A stretch of DNA of 64,000 nt from Pycnococcus provasolii (Eukaryota > Chlorophyta > Pseudoscourfieldiophyceae > Pseudoscourfieldiales). Made by a program: the position numbers and the translations under genes. The notes beneath the pieces are model-generated. The model saw only the letters and a list, made by a program, of their open reading frames with translations. It did no database searches and was not told where the DNA came from. The stretch is from NCBI GenBank assembly GCA_049487715.1, contig CP150588.1, forward strand, positions 62,001 to 126,000, read 5' to 3'. This document shows, one piece after another, positions 49,701 through 56,922 of this stretch; within the stretch, counting starts at the first letter, position 1, and every line of letters starts with the position of its first letter.

Positions 49701-50332
49701 CACCGGTCCCAGGTGGCGAACCTATCCCGTCAGTTCCACGCGCCGGGGCGGTGTCAGTCTACAAATCCACGCACAAGGCGGCGCCTATCACGGATGATAC
49801 GCCCACACGGCGTATGTTTCTTCGAGGCGGCCTCGATCATAGCCCGATGGAGGCAGCGCTGGATGAGAACGGCGACGTGGCAGATGAGAAGAAGACGCCA
49901 CCGGCAGCAGAGGCGCCGTCATCGTCGGAGCCTACACGCATATTGCCTAGCGGATTAAAGCGTTCGCGCTCAGATGAAGAGCGTGCAGCGGTGGCTCGAT
50001 TGCACGCAGTTCGATGGGTCGATCTCGAGGCTGCGGATAGCTCGGCTCAAAGGCATCCCGATGGGCGACGCGCGTCCCCGCGTCGCCGATCGGCATCCGC
50101 GCGCCGTCGTGCAACGGGAAAACAGTCGCCTTGGAAGCATCCGGAGCACCTTGACCTTGAGAAGATTTTCGTGCCGTTGCCGGTGATGGCTGACAAAAAG
50201 TCCGAGCCGACTATGCCGGCGCCGACGAGATCTGTGCCAGCCAAAACGGCGGGAGGTACACCATCGTCTCGTGGTCAGCCTCTCTCGCGCGTGGCGGAGA
50301 ATACCAATGCAACCACCACCATGTTACGATGA
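43706..50332 (+). CDS. Giant coiled-coil protein with Thr-Ser-Pro-Met repeats, 2,208 residues
   Basis: One exon, ATGG at 43706. The first 80 residues have a Cys-containing block (ACDKHNTACTAATCKMCEEW). Residues about 170-1390 are almost continuous heptad-type coiled coil (EKRLELAEQSRDAANAHAAA and similar), long enough for a rod of well over 100 nm. Then come Ser/Thr-Pro-rich repeats: twin TPMGISW/TPMGVSW motifs, then four to five 24-residue units (72 bp) with TSPM...VDTSAETV.AEVR (48628-48940). A later acidic tandem run of Asp-Glu-Asp-Gln (49487-49570) and a basic tail follow. The S/T-P sites suggest cell-cycle kinase control. It could be a centrosomal/basal-body, Golgi or nuclear scaffold; no family was recognised. 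It ends 24 nt before the next start codon. Confidence 0.85.
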   Translation: MDKQSMPRVLLGPRACNLFKDVKEYNIHKRGSDNCATNKHVIVVKGNGKAARKACDKHNTACTAATCKMCEEWRTRAHEATDAASAATQELLSTVEKHADETRALRRELRRLGMCDGATTVASSASTTDDSTDDDDDDGGGESNSNTENNATNTITHNNNNNNNNETSTSLIHFAQLKHQYADVVQRLRNQLSSTEKRLELAEQSRDAANAHAAAQQASARAAIARAAEAESRAINAQAEAAQHMEAAKKKKLDAEASIASSELKATEATARLDESRITQNALRAAASEAAAECTQLRQSLVEMERTAHVAGASVQSLEKQIAKWKSWNLRKRQQVSKAKLDANVRYFALTWRARAAACTKARLEGSTRKALEDTEEAKHLASSAEERCSNLAVRNAALEEALAASQDARRSSEIALSEASSSLEKEHDTLSAQKLAANAAAAAAAAREMALRSELNEAEKRIEEAEQKLGEASACASAAHDEVSSMRLRIEAQDSEAEVLRARLHAASQAARLAEDEAAAGRREDAERRENAEAAAFSATRALHRAQQESAAVECELEAERASFQAAAAASVEELSQAHARIRQLDADVAKLTTDASTAHEAASAHAAQNAQLTSQVAQLTTEAAAAREDASTSASTAAQRVASAREAVEHAVAAEVAAFQGSVSAGESNVQHAIDQATTELRATVDAEIAIMQEMVSRREGEMADLVSEAQKAGEAAVMDARHSREKLAHVLAELECVQKDAAEERRLRERAETSAADAGIRNSSLESKLKDAMEAEGRVRALLQATEQDRDVALDEASALQEEELPNEHLRRDYIKLLNDHKRLREDWDTQRNAANSASTRLDEIYTKWASALEENNALSREVADLTEKLAQVEQARATSDAESTSRREKLATAEEMLTSTTASLDAVKERAENAVSSLREAEERVTNLAEKLTTATELLATAEQARAYVQAELDAAKEVRTSMEARLEANSLERSEWAAVSAELAVMRPQLARSSAELATRENELDAARKERDAAVEAQGEADRAAASLRDELDTLERARASLSEELCALRKDHEATASKLERMQSDAPRAAALMHDMHSNVKNLSNDLARLKEDASASAGEALAALTEDFAPSILAALQSAANGPPADTTLAAQAQSLELIASELRLKVSEGRAEREVLRSQISDLSEDAGASARRLAYAEWQVEEHAAQLTMSRAECTRLSEELLELEKLRDTSAQLSASRAETERLSETLAVTEHALAEAKQELTKTRDLAKATTPRRTILAREKEKMKGELASASSSLADLKEKYANLERDHAKLVAAYAALRDAARNTRERSENALHEANAELEASRKELNRLQQPSVVAEATTPQLAPMPNSEHEEKEAVRLATEDLPQQATALREDLTSMTARRTPSLGPLATTGTTTATAELLPHHASSSRALPAETPHRRSRLAVLEDVKDLADAAVAAAAAFSSPSIPATESIETPQSSKLKASASTPMGISWTPAPASFPAMTPMGVSWAVPVEQFQEEEEEEENSLAMDDSPSPRSNPFATWQTSLSFSSPREARRVKRRVAAKTTPMSVTREGRETAELMNESTSPISPIAALVDTSTSPMILPDRTDTATGADVPQFVASATSPMVTRGTDFATETETVHTRAASTSPMVGRGVDTSAETVNAEVRAASTSPMVGGMVDTSAETVSAEVRAASTSPMVGGMVDTSAETVSAEVRAASTSPMTVHAVDTSAETVSAEVRAVSTSPMTHYMPDLSLAKMDHGNASPKLTEASEEAIFKHEAVSEVMLNVERGHINTRQMPPRTLEENGGDTANHTAELGTFTDFGGVFALHPTNFSQPFALNYDAPSPTDTATTAAGEDLTPGTMVALLEVSGVPSPAVTSEDAIDAEDANDADADVHEAASAAPRSLMFDPLADSIPSRRRVHRGIDEEQYEDEDEDGDEDQDEDEDQDEDEDEDQDQEAVTPEMTHKELTKPDSVAVPTSARAEAVRRLARPALQAALARAPVPGGEPIPSVPRAGAVSVYKSTHKAAPITDDTPTRRMFLRGGLDHSPMEAALDENGDVADEKKTPPAAEAPSSSEPTRILPSGLKRSRSDEERAAVARLHAVRWVDLEAADSSAQRHPDGRRASPRRRSASARRRATGKQSPWKHPEHLDLEKIFVPLPVMADKKSEPTMPAPTRSVPAKTAGGTPSSRGQPLSRVAENTNATTTMLR

Positions 50333-50356
50333 ATTCATCTTGTCACAACAACATTC

Positions 50357-50887
50357 ATGACTGACTCGCCTGCGGCGCACAAGCTTCTCGGCCGTCAGAT
50401 GGACGTGTCTGAGCTGTGCTCAGCCATCGAGACGACGGGGTGTCTGACCCTCTGCTCGCCCGACGAGGTTGTTGCGCGCTTGATGGCATTCGCCGAGGCG
50501 AGCCGTGGTGCGGGCGAAGGCGACACGGGACCTCAGGGTTCGGGCGGTGTCGTGGCAGCGGATGGCGGCGCGGACGGCGGCGCAGATGCCCAGCCGTCGT
50601 CATCGCAGGGCGGTGCTTCCGGCTGTGGCCACAAGCGCGCGGAGGAGCGCGAACGCGCTTACTGGCACAAGGCTGTTGACGTCATTTCTCCGATGGGCTT
50701 CCGCGTGTGGAAGGCTCTGGAGAAGAGCATTGCGGCTTACGTGTCTACCCTTCAGAGACGCAGCGACACGCTCGACGAGCTCCGCAGTCTCCAGCGTCAG
50801 AACGAGGAGCTTCGTTTACTTTTGAACCAGTACTTGGCGAGTCGCATCAACGAGGAGCTTCGCGTTCCTCCGACGGCTGTCATTTGA
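50357..50887 (+). CDS. Short protein with the C-terminal domain of dynein regulatory complex subunit DRC1
   Basis: 176 residues from ATG at 50357, only 24 nt after the coiled-coil gene's stop. The N-terminal 95 residues are acidic and Gly-rich. The C-terminal part, FRVWKALEKSIAAYVSTLQR, then SLQRQNEELRLLLNQYLASR and INEELRVPPTAVI, matches the DRC1 (CCDC164/NYD-SP28) tail, where a coiled helix ends in 'NEL..LL.QYL.S..N.EL..PP'. DRC1 is normally about 700 residues and anchors the nexin-dynein link in motile cilia. This is a stand-alone tail, either a truncated paralogue or a small axonemal protein. The short spacing suggests a bicistronic mRNA with the upstream gene. Confidence 0.65.
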   Translation: MTDSPAAHKLLGRQMDVSELCSAIETTGCLTLCSPDEVVARLMAFAEASRGAGEGDTGPQGSGGVVAADGGADGGADAQPSSSQGGASGCGHKRAEERERAYWHKAVDVISPMGFRVWKALEKSIAAYVSTLQRRSDTLDELRSLQRQNEELRLLLNQYLASRINEELRVPPTAVI

Positions 50888-51040
50888 AAACAATACTATT
50901 TTGATTGTCAAGAAAACAAATATTGTTTTTTCCATCTTCTTTTACAAATGAATATGAGTACACCACCCGCCACACCATGTCGGCCGGCGTCACTGGACCC
51001 CGTACGACTGCACACGATTATCGAGATGTTGTACGCCAAC

Positions 51041-52267
51041 TTACCCCGAGTCGTGCGCCCACCGGTCGAATACGCCCTCACGACGCAGACGCTTTGGGTG
51101 GAACACAGCTTCACAGGCACGCTTACGCAGGATGGCGAGCATCACGATGGCGCGCAACAAACCATGATGACGGCAGCGACGACGTGTACGGCAAAGAGTT
51201 TGTGCTTCGTCAAGAGCTCGCTCTCCATCAGCACCCACTCCGTTGTCGTGAAGTTCCAGCGTGTGCAATGTGCACGTGTCGCACTGGAGGGCCTCCGCGA
51301 GGGCGCGTGCGCCGTCAGCACCCACTTCGTTTCCTTCAAGGTACAGCGTGTGCAATGTGCACGTGTCGCTCTTGAGAGCCTCCGCGAGCGCGCGTGCGCC
51401 GTCCTCACCCACGTCGTTGCCGGAAAGGTCCAACTCGTCCAAGGTGCACGTGTCGCTCTTGAGGGCCTCCGCGAACGCGCGTGCGCCGTCAGCACCCACT
51501 CCGTTCACTTCAAGGTACAACTCGTGCAAGGTGCACGTGTCGCTCTTGAGAGCCTCCGCGAGCGCGCGTGCGCCGTCAACACTAATTTCGTTAACGCCCA
51601 GGTTCAACGTGTGTAATGTGCACGTGTCGCTCTTGAGAGCCTCCGCGAGCGCGCGTGCGCCGTCATCACCCACGTCGTTGTTGTAAAGGTGCAACTCGTG
51701 CAAGGTGCTCGTGTCGCACTGGAGGGCCTCCGCGAACGCGCGTGCGTCGTCAGCACCCACTCTGTTGTCGTTAAGGTACAGCGTGTGCAATGTGCACGTG
51801 TCGCTCTTGAGAGCCTCCGCGAGCGCGCGTGCGCCGTCAGCACCAATTTCGTTAACGTCAAGGGTCAACGTGTGCAATGTGCACGTGTCGCTCTTGAGGG
51901 CCTCCGCGAGCGCGCGTGCGCCGTCATTACCCACTCCGTTGCTGGAAAGGCCCAGCTCGTCCAAGGTGCACGTGTCGCTCTTGAGAGCCTCCGCGAGCGC
52001 GCGTGCGCCGTCAGCACCCACGTCGCTGTTGCAAAGTTCCAGCGTGTGCAATGTGCACGTGTCGCTCTTGAGAGCCTCCGCGAGCGCGTGTGCGCCGTCA
52101 GCACCAATTTCGTTGCCGGTAAGGACCAGCGTGCGCAATGTGCACGTGTCGCTCTTGAGAGCCTCCGCGAGCGCGTGTGCGCCGTCAGCACTCACTTCGT
52201 TGTCGTGAAGTTCCAGCTCATGCAATGTGCACGTGTCGCTCTTGAGAGCCTCAGCGAGCGCGAGCAT
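51041..52267 (-). CDS. Leucine-rich-repeat (NLRC3/RNI-type) protein made of near-identical 28-residue units
   Basis: About 12 units of 84 bp read ALAEALKSDTCTLHTLELHD then NEVGADGAR, the ribonuclease-inhibitor-type LRR. Units differ at few positions, so the array is young or homogenised. The first in-frame ATG is at 52267 (MLALAEALKSD). The frame is open further upstream (HWRDETGTHVEVLRVSSLRP) but only reaches a TTG at 52378. A better ATG at 52428 (MVVTDDEHAPDTLVTLI) is in another frame, so a frameshift or intron near 52380 is likely. The tail LLRAIVMLAILRKRACEAVF is basic and hydrophobic. Such proteins bind partners; the role is unknown. Confidence 0.7.
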   Translation of the reverse strand: MLALAEALKSDTCTLHELELHDNEVSADGAHALAEALKSDTCTLRTLVLTGNEIGADGAHALAEALKSDTCTLHTLELCNSDVGADGARALAEALKSDTCTLDELGLSSNGVGNDGARALAEALKSDTCTLHTLTLDVNEIGADGARALAEALKSDTCTLHTLYLNDNRVGADDARAFAEALQCDTSTLHELHLYNNDVGDDGARALAEALKSDTCTLHTLNLGVNEISVDGARALAEALKSDTCTLHELYLEVNGVGADGARAFAEALKSDTCTLDELDLSGNDVGEDGARALAEALKSDTCTLHTLYLEGNEVGADGARALAEALQCDTCTLHTLELHDNGVGADGERALDEAQTLCRTRRRCRHHGLLRAIVMLAILRKRACEAVFHPKRLRREGVFDRWAHDSG

Positions 52268-52428
52268 TTCACCCGGGCGTAGGCTAGATACGCGGAGCAC
52301 TTCGACATGCGTTCCTGTTTCGTCACGCCAATGGGATTCTCTCCGAGAATCGATTGGGTAGCGCACGGCCGTCGTCAAATCAACGTCACAAGGGTGTCTG
52401 GTGCGTGCTCGTCGTCAGTCACCACCAT

Positions 52429-52830
52429 GGCTTGATTGTTCGTTCACGAGGCTCAGACGTACGTGTGCCAATGAATTATGTAACCACTCACTCACTCACT
52501 CACGTGCGTAATTGCGAAGCGAAGCGATGATGCGAAGCGATGATGCGAAGCGAAGCGACGCTGCGAAGCGAAGCGAAGCGCTGCGCTGCGCTGTGATGAA
52601 GCGCTGCAAAGCGAAGCAGATGCGACGACGCGAGTGAATGTGCGCTGCAGATGCGCCAATGATGACACCTCAAGGGAGACAACGAGGGATCCCCCCTCTG
52701 AGCGTGAGGTGGTCTACGAGCGTCCCTCCCTCCCGCCCGGCCTCCGGTGATTTCTGCCAGGTGTCTCGCTCCCCGACCTCGTTTGACTCGCCATGGCGCG
52801 CACCACCTGACCTAGCACAGTGAACCGGTT
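52429..52830. other. Intergenic with a GCGAAGC tandem repeat
   Basis: Bases 52513-52625 are a compound repeat of GCGAAGC, GATGATGCGAAGC and GCTGCGCTGCG. CACTCACTCACTCAC lies before it (52489-52502). The rest is the promoter of the IPT/TIG gene. Confidence 0.65.
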
Positions 52831-55800
52831 ATGCGGCGAGGCGACTGCTTGCTCGCTCTACTCGCCGTCGGCGTGCTGGGCGGCAGCGCTCTCGTCGCAT
52901 CAGCCGCAGAGGCGTCGTCGACGGAGTCGCCTTCGTTCTATGGACTGAGTAAGCGCGAACGACGGCTGTGCGAGCCGTCATTCTACGGACTCGCAAGCCC
53001 AGAGTGCGACTTGCACGAACACGACGTGCACCTCGACCACCCACGCCATCACGATCATGCCTCAGACACGTTACCTCCTGAGACTTGCATATCCATGTTT
53101 GGACGACGCGACGCACCTTTCCAAGGAACGTGGAACGGAACGAAGTTCGGATACTTCACCATACCGAGGTTCTTCAACGCACTCGCCAACGAAAATACAA
53201 CGCTCACCACCTACAAAAACGTCTTTGGCGTACCCGTATTCTGCACCGCCGGGTTTGACTTGCTATGCCACCACATCGCAGCCTTGCTAGCCGGTATCAT
53301 CGACAACGATAGCGACGGGTGTGCGGACGACCACAACGTCATCACCAAGCTGACGAGCTTCTTCACTCCACCCGAACAATCTAGATATGCATCTAAGAGA
53401 CGACATCTGCTCATGCACGGACAAGGTAGCGATTACTACGACTCACGCTACGGGTCCCCCGCCGGCCCCGCCACCCCTGTTGCTGAAGACGACGACCACC
53501 ACCACGAGAGAGAACTATCTACAGTAGCTCACCCAGCACTCTGCGTATTCCAAGAAGCATCCCATGCAAATACCGCGAAACGAGTGCTCCTCGACGACGG
53601 GCCTGTGCTATTCGAAGGTTGTCAGGCAGTTTCGTTCGAAGATTCCAAGCCGATGTGCGGTGGACAAGCCGCAGGGCTGAACGACTGCATTGATAACTCC
53701 TTCCAGAGCGTGCTCGCTCTTGTCACGAAGTTTGGACTCGCGAAGGCGTACCCACCCGCGTGGGGCACAACGGAAACGCAGGACCCACCATCGCGTGTTC
53801 AGGAGTATACCGACCTTGCGCGCGGCGGGCGATTCACTGGCACACAAGCTCCAAGGCCGTATCCCGCGAACGCGACCTTCTCCGGCTATGGATCAGCGCG
53901 AGACTACGGGATTGTGACTGGCGGCTGCGACTATGCGTGCCACGTGACGAAGTTCATCTTCTGGGTCATCACCACCTTGAAGGGCGGCACGGCGAACAAG
54001 GTGGGCATTCGGCGCTGGTATCCCGTCAACAATACGAACGACACGCACACTTACCCGGTGTATACGCAGGAACAGTGCGACGCACCGGCATGCAACATGA
54101 CATGCGGCAATCAGTGCTCTGAGTGGCAGCCAAGATATCGTCAGGATGTCATCTCCATGCTCCCGGATGTGCAGCCATTCTTCGAGACGTCGCCGGACCG
54201 ACTTACGACGATGGTGCTGTTCAGCGAGGCGGGCGTGTTGCCCCTCGGCACGTACCGGCCAACGACGTACAGCTTGTGGACGACTCGCACCAACAAAGAC
54301 GGCTCGCCCGCCACGCGCGTTCCTCGTCCGCTGCCCGCCACGCTTGCCGCGGATGGCGTGTCGCCCAAGCCTGGCGCGGGAACGCGGCAGATGATCGAAC
54401 TTGGCATACGAGCGCGCGAACGACGCGGGTTGTACGCCGCGGAGGGATTTCCCGCAGGAACCTTTGTCAATGCGCCGTTCTCGCCCGGCTTCGAGGGCGC
54501 GTACGTCACGGGGACGCGAGGCGTTGCACCAGCCACGTACCGCCGTCGCCTTGGCGATGCACGATCGCCGGAATCGGTGAACAATGCTCACATCCTGCCG
54601 ACTATCACGGTCATCAGCCCCGCTCATGGCCCATCGATTGGCGGCACGCGAGTTACTGTGCACGGCGGTCCGTTTCGCGCGCCGCGTGCCGAGACGGTGG
54701 CCTTCGGCAAAGGTCCAAGACTTCCCGAATCGCCGGAGTCTGTGTACCCCGGTGGCACCGCGAATCCGCAAATTCGCCTGCGCTTCGCGATGCGAGGTGC
54801 AGCGCCCATTTCCGTGGGTGCGCTGGAGGTGCGTTCGTCCAACGAGGCGGTCTTCGAATCGCCGCCGAGCCCGCGCGAGAGCGACGGACTCGCGCAGCTC
54901 ACCGTATCCAATGATGGTGGGAAGACGTATTCTCACGTTCCGCTCGCCACCGTTCAGGGTGGTGGAACGTTCGCGTTTTTCGAGTACATGCACCCGCTGC
55001 TACCGAACACGCTGGTGTACCACGCGCACTCTGAGAAGCCTCACATACAGCTTTCGATGTCAATCGACAACACAACCGGCCCGTACACGGGAGGCACTCT
55101 CGTGACCATATCTCTTGGTTGCTACACGCCATACCCTCTTCCCGTGGAGGAGATAGTGGAGACGTTCTATGGACTGAATGTCACCGTGCCTCCGGATCCT
55201 CCGCCCCCTCCTCCCGCGCCGCCGGTGTACCCACCTCGCGACCCGTACCAGATTGTCAGCATGCTCACCTTTTATGGCATGGATCCGTGGATCAGCTACC
55301 TCGGGCCGGGGTATAACGAAACCACGCTGAAACGGACGGTGGACTTGTGCAATTCCACGCGCGGGATTTTAAATTGGACGACGCCTTTTCTGCCCAGCAA
55401 GCACCTGAAGTGTCAATTCCGTTCGCTGCAGAATCCTCAGAATGGCACGAATCACACCGAGCTCTTCTTCCTGAATGATATCGTGCCGGCTGAGTACATC
55501 TCGCCGACACAGATTCGCTGCTATTCGCCACCGATGCCTGGATCTCGTGCAGATCGCACGGTGACGGTGCCATCTTGCATCACCGTGTCGAACGACGGAA
55601 CGAACTTTACGGATGACGCGTTCTCGATTCAGTTCAACTACACGACCACTTTTCCCAAGGTGGACCACATTTTCACGACATCTCACTACGAGGCTAGCTT
55701 TGTTAAGGCTCGCGGCCCCCTTCACGGGCGCACGGAGGTTTACATCAATGGCACAGACTTTCTGCCCTCCGACCAGTTATTGGCACGATTTCGCATGGAA

Positions 55801-56652
55801 ATTCCCGAAAGTACGACGGGCGAACATCCCGAGGTGAGGGAGCTGGAGAAGTTTGCACCTTGCGTGTTTGACCACACCACGCAAATTCGATGCATCAGTC
55901 CACCTTGGGAGGATGGCGTGGAGCAGGCTGCAGCGAACGTGGTGAACCCCCAGGAGATTTCGGGGTATCATCCAGGCTTCAAGGTGGAGGTTGATATTTC
56001 CAACGACGGTGGGCTGAGATATAGTTTGCCAAACAAAGATCGGTTCATTTACGCCGACTTGTATGTCAGTGGGTCTGGCAGCGATATCTTTGGCGACGGA
56101 ACAAAGCGATTCGGGTTCCGGAGCATAGGTAGAGCTATGCAGGCTGCTTTGGGAGGTGCGAGGAGTTATCATTCCTTACAGGAGCCGTTTGCAAATCAGA
56201 CGACGTTAGATGGCATGATATCTGGGAGATATCGCATTCCGAGGTATGAGAAGTTGGCCGTTGGACTTGGGAATTACATCAATTCGGATAAGATTGTGCT
56301 GCAGGATGGTACCTATAGCAACGTCATTGGTTTGTACGGGTATGAACAGAATGTGATGATTGTCCCGCAGAGAAAGCTTGTGGTGCTTACGGCGGAGAAT
56401 CGAGGCGCGGCAAGCATACGATGCTCTGATACGTCAAGCCAAACACCGCAGCATCCTTTTTCGGCGCCACGGGGTAAGATGGACTTCGATATGGAGACGC
56501 ACGGCGTTCTGTATTTGGATGGCATTGGCGTGGTCAATTGCTCGCCCGCGTTCATTTACGAGCATTATGACACGAAGAGACGTCCTTGGGAGAGGCAGAT
56601 TGCGCCTCGGGCGGCGTGGTGGGAAGACGTCTGGCGCGATCCGTTCCCTTGA
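52831..56652 (+). CDS. Large secreted IPT/TIG-domain protein
   Basis: 1,273 residues, one exon. Signal peptide CLLALLAVGVLGGSALVASA. The N-terminal third is Cys-rich with many N-glycosylation sites; SFYGLS and SFYGLA occur in tandem there and TFYGLN and TFYGMD recur mid-protein. IPT/TIG (plexin-like) beta-sandwiches begin near residue 590 (ISPAHGPSIGGTRVTVHGGP), again near 750 (NTTGPYTGGTLVTISLG) and 960 (GPLHGRTEVYINGTDFLPSD), with SNDGG.Y strands between. The C-terminal 200 residues (DLYVSGSGSDIFGDGTKRFG then SIGRAMQAAL, IVLQDGTYSNVIG) look like a right-handed beta-helix (pectin-lyase-like start 'GSD..GDGT...P..SI..A'). No transmembrane tail is seen. Likely an extracellular matrix or adhesion protein. 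Confidence 0.8.
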   Translation: MRRGDCLLALLAVGVLGGSALVASAAEASSTESPSFYGLSKRERRLCEPSFYGLASPECDLHEHDVHLDHPRHHDHASDTLPPETCISMFGRRDAPFQGTWNGTKFGYFTIPRFFNALANENTTLTTYKNVFGVPVFCTAGFDLLCHHIAALLAGIIDNDSDGCADDHNVITKLTSFFTPPEQSRYASKRRHLLMHGQGSDYYDSRYGSPAGPATPVAEDDDHHHERELSTVAHPALCVFQEASHANTAKRVLLDDGPVLFEGCQAVSFEDSKPMCGGQAAGLNDCIDNSFQSVLALVTKFGLAKAYPPAWGTTETQDPPSRVQEYTDLARGGRFTGTQAPRPYPANATFSGYGSARDYGIVTGGCDYACHVTKFIFWVITTLKGGTANKVGIRRWYPVNNTNDTHTYPVYTQEQCDAPACNMTCGNQCSEWQPRYRQDVISMLPDVQPFFETSPDRLTTMVLFSEAGVLPLGTYRPTTYSLWTTRTNKDGSPATRVPRPLPATLAADGVSPKPGAGTRQMIELGIRARERRGLYAAEGFPAGTFVNAPFSPGFEGAYVTGTRGVAPATYRRRLGDARSPESVNNAHILPTITVISPAHGPSIGGTRVTVHGGPFRAPRAETVAFGKGPRLPESPESVYPGGTANPQIRLRFAMRGAAPISVGALEVRSSNEAVFESPPSPRESDGLAQLTVSNDGGKTYSHVPLATVQGGGTFAFFEYMHPLLPNTLVYHAHSEKPHIQLSMSIDNTTGPYTGGTLVTISLGCYTPYPLPVEEIVETFYGLNVTVPPDPPPPPPAPPVYPPRDPYQIVSMLTFYGMDPWISYLGPGYNETTLKRTVDLCNSTRGILNWTTPFLPSKHLKCQFRSLQNPQNGTNHTELFFLNDIVPAEYISPTQIRCYSPPMPGSRADRTVTVPSCITVSNDGTNFTDDAFSIQFNYTTTFPKVDHIFTTSHYEASFVKARGPLHGRTEVYINGTDFLPSDQLLARFRMEIPESTTGEHPEVRELEKFAPCVFDHTTQIRCISPPWEDGVEQAAANVVNPQEISGYHPGFKVEVDISNDGGLRYSLPNKDRFIYADLYVSGSGSDIFGDGTKRFGFRSIGRAMQAALGGARSYHSLQEPFANQTTLDGMISGRYRIPRYEKLAVGLGNYINSDKIVLQDGTYSNVIGLYGYEQNVMIVPQRKLVVLTAENRGAASIRCSDTSSQTPQHPFSAPRGKMDFDMETHGVLYLDGIGVVNCSPAFIYEHYDTKRRPWERQIAPRAAWWEDVWRDPFP

Positions 56653-56794
56653 TCAACTGTATTTAAAAAACGATTTGTACTGTATGTGCCCACTGACAAG
56701 TTTGTGTCAATACATAAGACAACTACTGTTGGATAAGCTTACGTTATGTATGCTACTTTTTAGATCCTGAGATCGATCAAGGTCGGGTCCCAGC

Positions 56795-56806
56795 AACCCT
56801 AACCCT
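56795..56806. repeat. CCCTAA motif upstream of the SulP gene
   Basis: AACCCTAACCCTGCCCC, about 117 bp before the start codon. Confidence 0.55.
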
Positions 56807-56922
56807 GCCCCTGGTGCCACGTGAGATCCGTTTCCCGGATCGGATTCGTCCCCCTCTCCGTCCCGTCCCCCTTGGCGTTCGGCGCCGCACTTTCTTGATT
56901 TCTTCTTGGTCTGGGTGGGGAC

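Noticed and set aside
50948-52282. Plus-strand repetitive ORFs opposite the LRR gene
   Set aside because: The periodic GARVALEGLRERACAV-type peptides are the reverse reading of the 84-bp LRR units.
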